DNA from: Streptomyces bicolor
GTDB lineage: Bacteria > Actinomycetota > Actinomycetes > Streptomycetales > Streptomycetaceae
Direction: 5' to 3'
Assembly: GCF_000719285.1 (NCBI RefSeq)
Contig: NZ_JOFS01000026.1
Coordinates: 1-64,000 of the forward strand
DNA: 64,000 bases
Part shown: piece after piece, positions 52,121-61,633 of the stretch
Position numbering within the stretch: the stretch's first letter is position 1
Layout of the letters: the number at the start of each line of letters is the position of its first letter
Program-made: the position numbers and the translations under genes
The notes under the pieces: model-generated
What the model was told of the DNA's origin: nothing
The model's input: only the letters and a program-made list of their open reading frames with translations
Database searches by the model: none

Positions 52121-52990
52121 ATGCAGCACGGTCCCGCGGTGCGCCGCCGGAAACTGGGCGCGGAACTGCGCGCGTTGCGTACCGGAGCGGGGCTCACCAG
52201 CGGTGAGGCGGCCCGGCTGGTGGGCTGGCACCAGTCCAAGGTGAGCCGGATCGAGACCGGCGCCAGCGGGGTGAAACCGGCCGATGTGCGGTTACTGCTC
52301 GACGCCTACGGCGTACGGGACCACCAACTGCGGGAGTTGCTGCTGATGTTGGCGGGCTCCGACGAAGGGGGCGGCCGGCATCACTGGTGGCACGCGTACC
52401 GCGGAGTGCTGCCGCCGACGTACCGGGACTTCATCAGCCTGGAGTCCCAGGCGAGCGCGATGCGCACGCTGGAGACCTCCGTGGTGCCCGGGCTGCTGCA
52501 GACGCCCGAGTACGCCCGGGCGGTGACCCGGGCTGCGGTGAGCGGGCTCGACGGCGCCGCCGACGAACGGCTGGACGCGCTGGTCGCGGTCCGTCTGGCC
52601 AGGCAGGAGGTGCTGCACGCCGATCCGCCGCTGAAACTGAGCGCGGTGCTCGACGAGGCGGTGCTGCGCCGGGAGATCGGCGGGCCGGAGGTGATGGCGC
52701 GGCAGCTGGGGCGGCTGATGGAGGCGGCGCGGTTGCCCCAAGTCAGGCTGCAGATCCTGCCGTTCAAGGCCGGCGAGCATATCGGCATCACCGGGCCTTT
52801 CGTTATCTTCTCATTTTCGAGCACTTCTGATCTGGATGTGGTTGTTCTCGACCACTTGACGAGTAGCCTCTATCTCGAACGGAAAGAAGACCTCCAGGCC
52901 TACACGGAGGCCTTCAACGCCCTTCGGATCCACGCCCTTTCGCCCGAGGAATCGCTGGATTACATCGCCGCGCTAGCTGGCGGCGCGTAA
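52121..52990 (+). CDS. WhiJ-like XRE regulator with DUF5753 domain; contains a TTA codon
   Basis: The 289-residue protein has an XRE helix-turn-helix (about 12-65, TSGEAARLVGWHQSKVSRIETG) and a DUF5753 domain (about 95-280, MRTLETSVVPGLLQTPEYARAV, EHIGITGPFVIFSF). Relatives such as WhiJ repress differentiation and are modulated by DUF397 partners. Codon 58 is TTA (52292-52294), which needs the bldA tRNA. The stretch 52795-52880 uses rare A/T-ending codons (TTT, TCA, GTT), unlike the rest. AAGGAG precedes the ATG. A DUF397 gene follows after nine bases. Confidence 0.92.
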   Translation: MQHGPAVRRRKLGAELRALRTGAGLTSGEAARLVGWHQSKVSRIETGASGVKPADVRLLLDAYGVRDHQLRELLLMLAGSDEGGGRHHWWHAYRGVLPPTYRDFISLESQASAMRTLETSVVPGLLQTPEYARAVTRAAVSGLDGAADERLDALVAVRLARQEVLHADPPLKLSAVLDEAVLRREIGGPEVMARQLGRLMEAARLPQVRLQILPFKAGEHIGITGPFVIFSFSSTSDLDVVVLDHLTSSLYLERKEDLQAYTEAFNALRIHALSPEESLDYIAALAGGA

Positions 52991-52999
52991 GGAGGCACC

Positions 53000-53227
53000 A
53001 TGACCGCACTGCCTCGGAACGTCACCTCAAGTACCGATCTGATCGGTGCGCGATGGCTGCGCAGCAGCTACAGCACCGGAGCGAACAACTGCGTCGAGAC
53101 GGCACGGACGCACTCGGGTCCCTGGCCCGGACTGCTCGCCGTGCGCGACTCCAAGGACCCGGCCGGACCCGCGCTGCTCTTCTCCCCCAAGAGCTGGGCG
53201 GGCTTCACGGCCGCCTTCCAGTCCTGA
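53000..53227 (+). CDS. DUF397 protein, partner of the WhiJ-like regulator
   Basis: A 75-residue DUF397 protein with the family pattern RWLRSSYSTGANNCVETART, LLAVRDSKDPAGPALLFSPKSWAGFTAAFQ. In WhiJ-type systems it binds the XRE partner and changes its DNA binding. It follows the regulator by nine bases with GGAGG before the ATG. Confidence 0.92.
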   Translation: MTALPRNVTSSTDLIGARWLRSSYSTGANNCVETARTHSGPWPGLLAVRDSKDPAGPALLFSPKSWAGFTAAFQS

Positions 53228-53278
53228 CAACTTCTGACCGTTTCTGCCAGTTCCGGCACACGGCCGTGTCACGCCGAC

Positions 53279-54406
53279 TCATGGTCGTGTCTCACCGATG
53301 ACCTGTACAGCGCGTTCGATCTGCCCCTCGGAGAGGTCCGCGCGGGCGGTCAGCCTCAGCCGTGAGATGCCGTCGGGGACGGAAGGAGGACGGAAGCAGC
53401 CCACGGCGAGGCCCGCCGCCCGGCACTCGGCCGCCCAGCGCACGGCCCCCTCCGGGGACGGCGCGCGCACGGAGACGACCGCGGCGTCCGGACGTACCGC
53501 TTCCAGCCCCGCGGCGGTCAGGCGTGCGTGCAGTTCGCGTGCCACCTCGCGCGCCCGCGCCGCCCGCTCCGGCTCACGTCGCAGCAGCCCCAGCGCCGCC
53601 AGGGCCGCGCCCGCCGACGCGGGGGCGAGGCCCGTGTCGAAGATGAATGTCCGGGCGGTGTTGACCAGGTGCTCGATGACCCGGGCGGGGCCGAGGACGG
53701 CGCCGCCCTGGCTGCCGAGCGACTTGGACAGCGTGACCGTGACGACGACGTCGTCGGCGCCCGCGAGCCCCGCCGCGTGCGGGGCGCCGCGGCCGCCGTC
53801 GCCGAGCACGCCCAAGCCGTGGGCGTCGTCGACCAGCAGGCCCGCGCCGTGCTCGCGGCAGGCCTCGGCGTACTCGGCCAGCGGGGCCGCGTCGCCGTCG
53901 ACCGAGAAGACCGTGTCGGACACGACGACCGCGGTGCCCGCGTGCGTGTGCAGCGCCTTGCGCACCGCCTCCGCATCGGAGTGGGGGACGACCTGTGTGG
54001 TGCCCCGGGCCAGTCGGCAGGCGTCGATCAGCGAGGCATGGTTTCCGGCGTCGGAGACGATCAGCGAACCGTGCGGTGCCAGCGCGGTGACCGCGGCCAG
54101 GTTGGCCGCGTACCCGGACGAGAAGACCAGGGCCGCCTCGAAGCCGCAGAAGTCGGCCAGCTCGCGTTCCAGCGCGGTGTGGAGTTCGGTCGTACCGGTG
54201 ACCAGACGGGAGCCGGTCGCACCGCCACCCCACAGCTTCGCGGACCTGGCCGCCCCTTCGACGACCTCCCGGTCGCGGGCCAGGCCCAGGTAGTCGTTGC
54301 TCGCAAGGTCGAGGAGCGGCGAGTCGGCGGGGCGGGGGCGCAGGGTCCGTACGAGTCCGGCGCGGCGGCGCAGCTCCGCCTGCTCGTCGATCCAGCCGAA
54401 CGCCAT
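53279..54406 (-). CDS. bioF: 8-amino-7-oxononanoate synthase
   Basis: BioF condenses pimeloyl-thioester with L-alanine in biotin synthesis. The 375-residue class II pyridoxal-phosphate enzyme has [34 protein letters not shown] (cofactor aspartate and substrate histidine) and the Schiff-base lysine in [15 protein letters not shown] 54406 follows GGAGGA. It is divergent from bioBAD across 146 bases holding an inverted repeat. bioC and bioH are not in the window. Confidence 0.94.
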   Translation of the reverse strand: MAFGWIDEQAELRRRAGLVRTLRPRPADSPLLDLASNDYLGLARDREVVEGAARSAKLWGGGATGSRLVTGTTELHTALERELADFCGFEAALVFSSGYAANLAAVTALAPHGSLIVSDAGNHASLIDACRLARGTTQVVPHSDAEAVRKALHTHAGTAVVVSDTVFSVDGDAAPLAEYAEACREHGAGLLVDDAHGLGVLGDGGRGAPHAAGLAGADDVVVTVTLSKSLGSQGGAVLGPARVIEHLVNTARTFIFDTGLAPASAGAALAALGLLRREPERAARAREVARELHARLTAAGLEAVRPDAAVVSVRAPSPEGAVRWAAECRAAGLAVGCFRPPSVPDGISRLRLTARADLSEGQIERAVQVIGETRP

Positions 54407-54552
54407 GGCTCCTCCGGGCTTTTGTAGGCAGTGCACAGACACTAGCCGCACGATCGACGGCGCACGGTGTGGCAATACCCACACATCGAATCGACAGGGT
54501 TGTGCAAACTCTCCTTGGCTCGGGACCACTCCGTACGCCAGGATCTGCTCCC
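54407..54552. promoter_or_regulatory. divergent bioF/bioB promoter region with inverted repeat
   Basis: GTGTGG-CAATAC-CCACAC (54467-54484) is a perfect inverted repeat about midway between the two starts. It is a candidate operator shared by both arms of the biotin genes. No birA- or bioQ-like regulator is encoded nearby. Confidence 0.5.
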
Positions 54553-55800
54553 ATGGACCTGCTGAACACGCTGGTGGACAAGGGGCTTCGGCGCGAGCTG
54601 CCGACCCGCGAGGAAGCACTTGCCGTCCTCGCCACTTCCGACGACGACCTGCTCGATGTGGTGGCCGCGGCCGGAAAGGTACGCCGGCACTGGTTCGGCC
54701 GACGGGTGAAACTCAACTACCTCGTCAACCTCAAGTCGGGCCTGTGCCCGGAGGACTGCTCCTACTGTTCCCAGCGGCTCGGCTCCCAGGCCGGCATCCT
54801 CAAGTACACCTGGCTCAAGCCGGACGAGGCGTCCGAGGCGGCGGCCGCCGGGTTGGCGGGTGGCGCCAAGCGGGTGTGCCTGGTGGCGTCCGGGCGCGGC
54901 CCGACCGACCGTGACGTGGACCGCGTCTCCGAGACCATCAAGACGATCAAGGACCAGAACGAGGGCGTCGAGGTGTGCGCCTGCCTCGGTCTGCTGTCCG
55001 ACGGCCAGGCCGAGCGGCTGCGCGAGGCGGGCGCGGACGCGTACAACCACAACCTCAACACCTCGGAGTCCACCTACGGGGAGATCACGACCACGCACAC
55101 CTACGCCGACCGCGTCGACACCGTGCAGAAGGCGCACGCGGCCGGCCTGTCCGCCTGCTCCGGCCTGATCGCGGGCATGGGTGAGAGCGACGAGGACCTG
55201 GTCGACGTCGTCTACTCGCTGCGCGAGCTGGACCCGGACTCGGTGCCGGTCAACTTCCTGATCCCGTTCGAGGGCACCCCGCTGGCCAAGGAGTGGAACC
55301 TCACCCCGCAGCGCTGTCTGCGCATCCTGGCGATGGTCCGGTTCGTGTGCCCCGACGTCGAGGTGCGCATCGCCGGCGGCCGCGAGGTCCATCTGCGCAC
55401 GATGCAGCCGCTCGCCCTGCACCTGGCCAACTCGATCTTCCTCGGCGACTACCTCACCAGCGAGGGCCAGGCGGGCAAGGCCGACCTGGAGATGATCGCC
55501 GACGCCGGGTTCGAGGTGGAGGGCACCGACCAGGTGACGCTGCCGGAGCACCGGGCGGCGACGGCCGGGGGCGGATGCGGCTCGCACGAGAGTGCGGGGT
55601 GCGGGTCGCACGAGAGTGCCGGGTGCGGGTCGCACGAGAGTGCCGGGTGCGGGTCGCACGAGAGTGCCGGGTGCGGGTCGCACGCGGAGGGCGGTGTCTG
55701 CGGTACGGCCGCTGCCGCCGCGCCGGCCAACGAGCCGCGCACCGACCTGGTCGCCGTACGCCGCCGGGGCGCCGGAACGGACCTCGCGCCCAATGCCTGA
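54553..55800 (+). CDS. bioB: biotin synthase with Cys/His-rich repeat tail
   Basis: The radical-SAM enzyme inserts sulfur into dethiobiotin. In this 415-residue form the core (about 1-335) has the 4Fe-4S motif CPEDCSYC (C65, C69, C72) and the usual barrel segments ([37 protein letters not shown]). The end is unusual: four tandem copies of GCGSHESA plus a partial fifth (residues 341-377), then an Ala/Arg-rich tail. The repeat supplies five Cys and five His at an eight-residue spacing and could bind metal or an iron-sulfur cluster. bioA starts within its last codons (eight-base overlap). Confidence 0.93.
   Translation: MDLLNTLVDKGLRRELPTREEALAVLATSDDDLLDVVAAAGKVRRHWFGRRVKLNYLVNLKSGLCPEDCSYCSQRLGSQAGILKYTWLKPDEASEAAAAGLAGGAKRVCLVASGRGPTDRDVDRVSETIKTIKDQNEGVEVCACLGLLSDGQAERLREAGADAYNHNLNTSESTYGEITTTHTYADRVDTVQKAHAAGLSACSGLIAGMGESDEDLVDVVYSLRELDPDSVPVNFLIPFEGTPLAKEWNLTPQRCLRILAMVRFVCPDVEVRIAGGREVHLRTMQPLALHLANSIFLGDYLTSEGQAGKADLEMIADAGFEVEGTDQVTLPEHRAATAGGGCGSHESAGCGSHESAGCGSHESAGCGSHESAGCGSHAEGGVCGTAAAAAPANEPRTDLVAVRRRGAGTDLAPNA
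55573..55683 (+). repeat. 24-base tandem repeat in bioB
   Basis: Four full 24-base units (55573-55668) and a 15-base partial unit (55669-55683). Units 2-4 are identical and unit 1 differs at three third-codon positions. Each unit encodes GCGSHESA. Exact identity points to recent expansion, so copy number probably varies between strains. Confidence 0.92.
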
Positions 55801-57118
55801 CGCGCACGGCCCGACCCATACGTCTGACGCGCCCGGCCCGGCCGGTCTGACCGTGCCCGAGCTGCTGGAGCTCGACCGGCGGCATGTCTGGCATCCGTAC
55901 GGCCCCATGCCCGGCCGGGTCGAACCGCTCGTCGTGGAGTCGGCGAGCGGGGTGCGGCTGAGGATGGCGGACGGCTCGGGCGAACTGGTCGACGGCATGT
56001 CGTCCTGGTGGTCGGCCATCCACGGCTACAACCACCCGGTGCTCAACGAGGCCGCGCGCGAGCAGCTGTCCCGCATGAGCCACGTCATGTTCGGCGGGCT
56101 CACGCACGAGCCCGCCGTACGGCTGGCGAAGCTCCTTGTCGACATGTCACCCGACGGTCTGGAGCATGTCTTCCTGGCCGACTCCGGGTCGGTGTCGGTC
56201 GAGGTCGCCGTCAAGATGTGCCTGCAGTACTGGCGTTCGCTGGGCCGCCCCGGCAAGCAGCGGCTGCTGACCTGGCGCGGCGGCTACCACGGCGACACCT
56301 GGCAGCCGATGTCGGTGTGCGACCCCGAGGGCGGGATGCACGAGCTGTGGACCGGGGTGCTCCAGCGCCAGGTGTTCGCGCAGCCGCCGCCGGCGGAGTA
56401 CGAGGAGTCGTACGCCGACCATCTGCGGTCCCTCATCGAGCGGCACGCGCACGAACTGGCGGCGGTGATCGTCGAGCCGGTCGTGCAGGGCGCGGGCGGG
56501 ATGCGGTTCCACTCCCCCGCGTATCTGAGGGTGCTGCGGGAAGCGTGCGACGCCCACGACGTGCTGCTGGTGTTCGACGAGATCGCGACCGGGTTCGGGC
56601 GCACCGGGGCGCTGTTCGCGGCGGAGCACGCGGCGGTGACGCCGGACGTGATGTGCCTGGGCAAGGCGCTGACCGGCGGCTATATGACGATGGCCGCGAC
56701 CCTGTGCACGTCACGCGTGGCCGACGGGATCTCGCGGGGCGAGGTGCCGGTGCTCGCGCACGGCCCGACCTTCATGGGCAATCCGCTGGCGTCTGCGGTC
56801 GCCTGTGCCTCGATCGAGCTGCTGCTCGGGCAGGACTGGCTCGCCGAGGTCAAGCGGGTCGAGGCCGGGCTGCGGGAGGGTCTGGCGCCCGCGACGGACA
56901 TTCCAGGTGTGAAGGACGTACGGGTCCTCGGGGCCATCGGAGTGGTGCAGTTGGGCCACCCGGTGGACATGCGGGCGGCGACGGCGGCCGCCGTACGCGA
57001 GGGCGTCTGGCTGCGGCCGTTCCGCGACCTCGTCTACACGATGCCGCCGTACGTCACGGGCGACGCGGACATCGCACGGATCGCCCGCGCGGTGTGCGCG
57101 GCGGCACGGGAGGGCTGA
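55793..57118 (+). CDS. bioA: adenosylmethionine-8-amino-7-oxononanoate aminotransferase
   Basis: BioA makes 7,8-diaminononanoate using S-adenosylmethionine as amino donor. The 441-residue class III enzyme has [58 protein letters not shown] and the lysine in [13 protein letters not shown], all BioA hallmarks. It overlaps bioB by eight bases and bioD follows after one base. Confidence 0.95.
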   Translation: MPDAHGPTHTSDAPGPAGLTVPELLELDRRHVWHPYGPMPGRVEPLVVESASGVRLRMADGSGELVDGMSSWWSAIHGYNHPVLNEAAREQLSRMSHVMFGGLTHEPAVRLAKLLVDMSPDGLEHVFLADSGSVSVEVAVKMCLQYWRSLGRPGKQRLLTWRGGYHGDTWQPMSVCDPEGGMHELWTGVLQRQVFAQPPPAEYEESYADHLRSLIERHAHELAAVIVEPVVQGAGGMRFHSPAYLRVLREACDAHDVLLVFDEIATGFGRTGALFAAEHAAVTPDVMCLGKALTGGYMTMAATLCTSRVADGISRGEVPVLAHGPTFMGNPLASAVACASIELLLGQDWLAEVKRVEAGLREGLAPATDIPGVKDVRVLGAIGVVQLGHPVDMRAATAAAVREGVWLRPFRDLVYTMPPYVTGDADIARIARAVCAAAREG

Positions 57119-57119
57119 C

Positions 57120-57836
57120 ATGCCGGTACTGGTGATCACGGGCACGGGCACGGAGGTCGGCAAGACGGTCACGACCGCCGCGGTCGCCGCGGCGGCGGTG
57201 GCGGCGGGCCGCTCGGTGGCGGTGCTGAAGGCCGCGCAGACGGGCGTACGGCCGGACGAGCGCGGGGACGCGGACGAGGTGGCGCGGCTCGCGGGCGCGG
57301 TGACGACCGCCGAACTCGCCCGCTATCCGGACCCGTTGGCCCCGGCGACGGCCGCGCGCCGGGCCGGCCGGGCGGCGGTCCGGCCGCACGAGATCGCGGA
57401 GGCCGCCGCCAAGCTGGCCACCGGGCACGACCTGGTGCTGGTGGAGGGGGCGGGCGGTCTGCTCGTCCGCTTCGACGAGGCGGGCGGCACACTTGCGGAC
57501 GCGGCCGAGCTGATGGCCGCGCCGGTCCTGGTGGTGGCGTCGGCGGGCCTGGGCACGCTGAACACGACGGAGCTGACGGCGCGTGAACTGCGCGGTCGCC
57601 GGCTGGATCTGCTGGGCGTGGTGATCGGCAGCTGGCCCGAGTCACCTGACCTGGCGTCGCGTTGCAATCTGGCGGATCTGCCGGAGGTGGCGGAGGCGCC
57701 GCTGCTGGGGGCGGTACCGGCTGGGTCCGGGGCGCTGGCGCCCACCGACTTCCGTGCCGCGGCGCCGGGTTGGCTGGCGCCGCGACTGTTCGGGACGTGG
57801 GACGCGGAGGGGTTCCGGGGGCGGGAGGCGCCCTGA
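57120..57836 (+). CDS. bioD: dethiobiotin synthetase
   Basis: BioD closes the ureido ring of dethiobiotin with CO2 and ATP. The 238-residue P-loop enzyme starts MPVLVITGTGTEVGKT (P-loop residues 8-16) and has AAQTGV, LVEGAGGLLV and the C-terminal PAGSGAL. It completes the bioBAD operon. Confidence 0.94.
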   Translation: MPVLVITGTGTEVGKTVTTAAVAAAAVAAGRSVAVLKAAQTGVRPDERGDADEVARLAGAVTTAELARYPDPLAPATAARRAGRAAVRPHEIAEAAAKLATGHDLVLVEGAGGLLVRFDEAGGTLADAAELMAAPVLVVASAGLGTLNTTELTARELRGRRLDLLGVVIGSWPESPDLASRCNLADLPEVAEAPLLGAVPAGSGALAPTDFRAAAPGWLAPRLFGTWDAEGFRGREAP

Positions 57837-57872
57837 GGGGTGCTTGTCGGACCCTCGTGCCATCCTCTGATC

Positions 57873-58382
57873 ATGGCCAACGCTGACACGCTCGATGACC
57901 GGCATGACGACCACGAGGTGCCTCCCACCGCCGCCGAGTGGGACGACCTGATCGCCGATTGGGACGAGATCCGGGAGGGTTACCACGCCGGCGACGCGTC
58001 GCGCGCGGTACTGGAATGCGCGAGGAAGGTCGAGGCGAGTGTGGCGGCCGACGCTCCGAACACCGCTGCGTGGACGCTCGGTCTTGTGCTGACAGGGCCC
58101 TATGTGATCTACGGACGTCCGGACGCGGCGGCCGAGGCGCGCGTGCTGCAGGCGTTGGGCGCGGTCGAGCGTGCTCTGGGCCGGACGCCTTGTGCCCATG
58201 AGGAGCATCCGTATGAGGATCTGCCGCTCGATGACGAGCTGGCCGACCTTCGACTCGCGCTGGAGGCGCTGGTCTTCCCGGAGCGGGGCGACACCCAGGA
58301 GGCGCAGATCTGGGCCTGTCCGCAGAATCTCGCCGGACTGGCCCGCGTCTTTTCCGACGAATGGGCACCGTCGGGCTCCTAG
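57873..58382 (+). CDS. uncharacterised acidic helical protein
   Basis: A 169-residue acidic protein, largely helical: TAAEWDDLIADWDEIREGYHAGDASRAVLECARKVEAS and DLPLDDELADLRLALEALVF. No membrane segment, signal or known motif is visible. The ATG at 57873 lies 37 bases after bioD. Its TAG overlaps that of the converging LuxR gene in the single site CTAG (58379-58382). Function unknown. Confidence 0.7.
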   Translation: MANADTLDDRHDDHEVPPTAAEWDDLIADWDEIREGYHAGDASRAVLECARKVEASVAADAPNTAAWTLGLVLTGPYVIYGRPDAAAEARVLQALGAVERALGRTPCAHEEHPYEDLPLDDELADLRLALEALVFPERGDTQEAQIWACPQNLAGLARVFSDEWAPSGS

Positions 58383-60733
58383 ACAGCCCCGCTCTCGTCG
58401 CTCTCGGCGATGAGCCGCACCAGTTCGATCCGGGAGCGGATCCCCAGGCGGGTGAAGACGCCCCGCAGGTGGTGGTCGATCGTGCGCGGGCTGAGGGCGA
58501 GGCGGGCGGCGATCTCACGGTTGGTGGCGCCCTCGGCGGCCATCCGGGCGACCAGGAGTTGCTGGGCCGTGAGGCGGGTCGTGGGGTGGTCCGTGGTGTT
58601 GGGGGTCGATGAGGCGGGTGCGCCGAGGGCACGGAGTTCGGTACGGGCCTGGGCCGCGCAGTGCGGGGCGCCGAAGGAGTCGAAGGCCTCCAGGGCGCTG
58701 TGCAGGCGGTCTCGTGCCTCCGTACGGCGGCGCAGTCGGCGCAGGGCGCTGCCGAACAGCAGCTCCGTGCGGGCGCGTTCGAAGTCTCGGGTGCCGTGGG
58801 AGTGCAGGTCGAGGGCCGTGCGGTAGTGGTCCACCGCCTCCGCGCCGGGCGCGAGCAGGGCGCGGCAGCGGGCACTGAGGGCCAGGTCGTCCGGGCTGTG
58901 TACGGCGCTCGCCCACCGGTGGTAGTCGGCGTGCGCGACACGCGCGATGCGGGTGTCGCCGGTACGGACGGCGGCCTCCACATAGTGCGGGGTGGCCAGG
59001 TGGCGGATGGCCCGGTGACCGTGACCGGGGCCGAAACCGGCGAGGGCGCGCAGCCGGGCGGCCGCGGCGGCGAAGCGGCCACTGCCGAGGTCGAGGAAGG
59101 CGAGCGCCCACTGGGCGAGGGCGGCGGGCAGGCCCAGGCCGTGGGCGAGGGCGTACGACCGTGCGGTCGCGGCACGTTCGCGGCAGACCTCGGCGTCTCC
59201 GGCGAGCGCCGCGAACATCGCGAGGGCGGCCTGCAGATGACAGGCGCCGTTGTCCTGACCGGTGGCGTGAGCCTGCCACAGCGCGTCGGCCGCGGCGGCC
59301 TCGCCGGCCCGGGGGCGCCCGGTCCAGAAGTCGGCGTACGCGCGGAACTCCATGGCCTGCGGCACGGTCACCGGCGTGCCCAACGCCCTTGCGGAGGCGG
59401 CCGCACGGACGGTCGCGGTGGCCGCGCGGGTGTGATCGCCGAGGAGCAGCGCGGCGATCCCGGCGTGGATCAGGACGGTGGGGTCACCACCCGGACCGCA
59501 CCGCCCGGCCGCCGCCTTGAGCAGGTCCCGCGCGTCCTCGTACCGCCCGTCGAAGGCGGCCACGAGCCCGGTCAACGTCCCGGGCGGCACCACACCGTGC
59601 CGGTCGGCGACCCGGGCGGCCTCGCGCAGGCGGCGTATGTCCCCGGTGTAGATGGCGGCCTCGGTGGCTCTGGCGAGGAGGTGGGCCTCCGGGGTGGAGG
59701 CGCGGGTGGGGACAGGGGTCGGGACGCGAGCGGCGACGGTGGCTGACGCGGGGGGCACCACCACGCCCCTCGACTCCCGGGTCTTCGCCCGCACGATTCC
59801 CGTCGGATGCACGCCCCCCGCCTCCGCCCGCACCACCCCCGTCGGATCCACGCCCGCCGCCCCCGCCCGCACCACCCCCATCAGCAATGCGTCGAACGCC
59901 TCCGTCGCGTTCCCCGCCCGAAGGGCCAGCACCCCGCTCAACGCGTCGTCGGAGACGGTGGCCGCCAGCCTGCGGGCGCGGTCTCCGTCGCCCGACCGCC
60001 ACGCGTAGGCGGCGGCCCGGGCCAGCAGGCGGCTCCGCCCGGGCGGGTCAGGGCACAGCGCCGCGGCCCGTTCGGCCAGCGCTCGCGCCACCGACAGCCG
60101 TCCCGCGTCCCCCGCCCTGCCCGCGGCGGCGCCGAGTTCCGCCGCCAGCCGTGCGCTGGGGCCGAGTGCCCCCGCACCCCGGTGCCAGGAGCGACCCGGC
60201 GTCTCGTCCTCGCCGCGCAGTACGCGGGCCAGCAGGCGGTGCACATCGCGGCGGTCGGCCGGGGAGCCCGTCTCGTAGGCCGCGATCCGCGTCCACGCGT
60301 CACGGAACACCACCCCGCCCGCTCCCGCGTGCCCGATGCCGGCCGCCTCGGCGGGGTCCAGGAGCCGGGTGTCGAGGCGGGCGGCCATGACGGCGCGCAG
60401 GAAGGCGTCGGTGGGGACGGGGTACTGGTCGGCCGCGGCCAGGAGCAGCAGGAGGCGGGTGTCGTGCGGCAACGCCCTTATCTCCGCCCGGCGTTCGCGC
60501 AGCAGCGACGGGGCCAGTTCGGCCGGGTCGGTGGGGAGCGGGTCGACGCCGGCCGCCTGGCGGTCGGTCAGGCGCGCGGCCAGTTCGGCGGCGGCGCGCG
60601 GATCGCCGTACACGGCACGCAGCACCCGTACCCGGACGCCTTCCGCCAGGGCGGCGGCCTGCTGTCGCCAGTCGCCCGTCAGCCGCGGTGGCGAAGTGCG
60701 GTCGCGGGGCTGGGGGTTCACCGGAGTCACCAC
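58379..60733 (-). CDS. large LuxR-family regulator without ATPase motif
   Basis: A 784-residue protein with a C-terminal LuxR helix-turn-helix (about 715-775, LTAQQLLVARMAAEGATNREIAARLALSPRTIDHHLRGVFTRLG) and a long TPR-like helical body. The usual LAL N-terminal AAA domain with Walker A is missing; the first 150 residues look like the tail of such a domain. Near residues 285-316 a 13-residue unit (GVVRAEAGGVHPT) repeats. It may be an N-terminally truncated or ATP-independent LAL relative. Confidence 0.85.
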   Translation of the reverse strand: MVTPVNPQPRDRTSPPRLTGDWRQQAAALAEGVRVRVLRAVYGDPRAAAELAARLTDRQAAGVDPLPTDPAELAPSLLRERRAEIRALPHDTRLLLLLAAADQYPVPTDAFLRAVMAARLDTRLLDPAEAAGIGHAGAGGVVFRDAWTRIAAYETGSPADRRDVHRLLARVLRGEDETPGRSWHRGAGALGPSARLAAELGAAAGRAGDAGRLSVARALAERAAALCPDPPGRSRLLARAAAYAWRSGDGDRARRLAATVSDDALSGVLALRAGNATEAFDALLMGVVRAGAAGVDPTGVVRAEAGGVHPTGIVRAKTRESRGVVVPPASATVAARVPTPVPTRASTPEAHLLARATEAAIYTGDIRRLREAARVADRHGVVPPGTLTGLVAAFDGRYEDARDLLKAAAGRCGPGGDPTVLIHAGIAALLLGDHTRAATATVRAAASARALGTPVTVPQAMEFRAYADFWTGRPRAGEAAAADALWQAHATGQDNGACHLQAALAMFAALAGDAEVCRERAATARSYALAHGLGLPAALAQWALAFLDLGSGRFAAAAARLRALAGFGPGHGHRAIRHLATPHYVEAAVRTGDTRIARVAHADYHRWASAVHSPDDLALSARCRALLAPGAEAVDHYRTALDLHSHGTRDFERARTELLFGSALRRLRRRTEARDRLHSALEAFDSFGAPHCAAQARTELRALGAPASSTPNTTDHPTTRLTAQQLLVARMAAEGATNREIAARLALSPRTIDHHLRGVFTRLGIRSRIELVRLIAESDESGAV
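59787..59882 (-). repeat. 39-base tandem repeat in the LuxR gene
   Basis: Two full 39-base units (59787-59825, 59826-59864) and a partial third encode a 13-residue repeat of the type GVVRA-x3-GV-x-PT. The multiple of three keeps the frame. It sits in a linker between helical repeats. Confidence 0.75.
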
Positions 60734-60848
60734 ACAAATGACGTTACTGGCGGGTTAATTGAACCGTAAAGACCGGCGATTTCGCCGATGCGGCGCGCGT
60801 AGACCCGGCTCGACACTCCTGACAACCCCACACGTTTCAGGAGGCACC

Positions 60849-61535
60849 ATGCAGCGCACCACGCGTCGCATCGCCACGGCCGCCTCGGCCTTGGCCACCT
60901 CGCTCCTTCTGTCACTGTCCCTCTCCCCCACACCCGCGCACGCCGCCACCCACGACCCCGTCGTCTTCGTGCACGGACTCAGCAGTTCGGCGAGCAGCTG
61001 GGACGACTGGATCGGCTACTTCTCGGCCGACGGCTACAGTTCCTCCGAGCTGGACGCCTTCTCGTACGACTGGACCCAGTCGAACGCGACGACGGCCCAG
61101 CAACTCTCGACCGAGATCAAGAACGTCCTCGCCCGGACCGGTGCCTCGAAGGTCGACGTGGTCGTCCACTCCATGGGCGCCCTCAGCTCCCGCTACTACC
61201 TGAAGAACCTCGGCGGGACGTCGTACGTGGACGACTTCGTCTCGACGGCCGGCGTGAACCACGGCACGTCCACCGCTTCGTGGTGCGCGTGGCTGTACAC
61301 CTCCTGCGCGGAGATGAACACCGGGAGCTCGTTCCTGACCGCTCTGAACTCGGGTGACGAGACGCCGGGCAGTGTGTCGTACGCCAGTTACTGGTCGAAC
61401 TGCGACGACGCGCTCACCCCTGACACCACCGCGATCCTCAGCGGCGCGACCAACGTGGAGGTGGGCTGCGTCTCGCACACCGACATGAACAACGACCACG
61501 GCGTGTACGAGCAGGTCCGGGACTTCATCGGCTGA
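60849..61535 (+). CDS. secreted triacylglycerol lipase/esterase (class 2 type)
   Basis: The 228-residue exported alpha/beta hydrolase has a signal peptide cleaved after THAHAA-like PTPAHAA (about residue 33). [14 protein letters not shown] forms the oxyanion region and [14 protein letters not shown] gives nucleophile S108. The first glycine of GxSxG is replaced by valine, recalling the AHSMG of Bacillus lipases. Four cysteines (around residues 151-158, 192 and 214) may form disulfides. The histidine is probably in DHGVY. GGAGG precedes the ATG. Confidence 0.92.
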   Translation: MQRTTRRIATAASALATSLLLSLSLSPTPAHAATHDPVVFVHGLSSSASSWDDWIGYFSADGYSSSELDAFSYDWTQSNATTAQQLSTEIKNVLARTGASKVDVVVHSMGALSSRYYLKNLGGTSYVDDFVSTAGVNHGTSTASWCAWLYTSCAEMNTGSSFLTALNSGDETPGSVSYASYWSNCDDALTPDTTAILSGATNVEVGCVSHTDMNNDHGVYEQVRDFIG

Positions 61536-61633
61536 GTCGCGGCGGCACGACAGACACAGCGACAGCGGGGGGGTGCGTCGACGCCTTACGGGGGACAATC
61601 GGGAGTGAGTCCCATCCCGCCCGGGAGGTCCCC

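Noticed and set aside
55573..55683. Possible CRISPR array
   Set aside because: The 24-base units are contiguous without spacers and lie in frame inside bioB.
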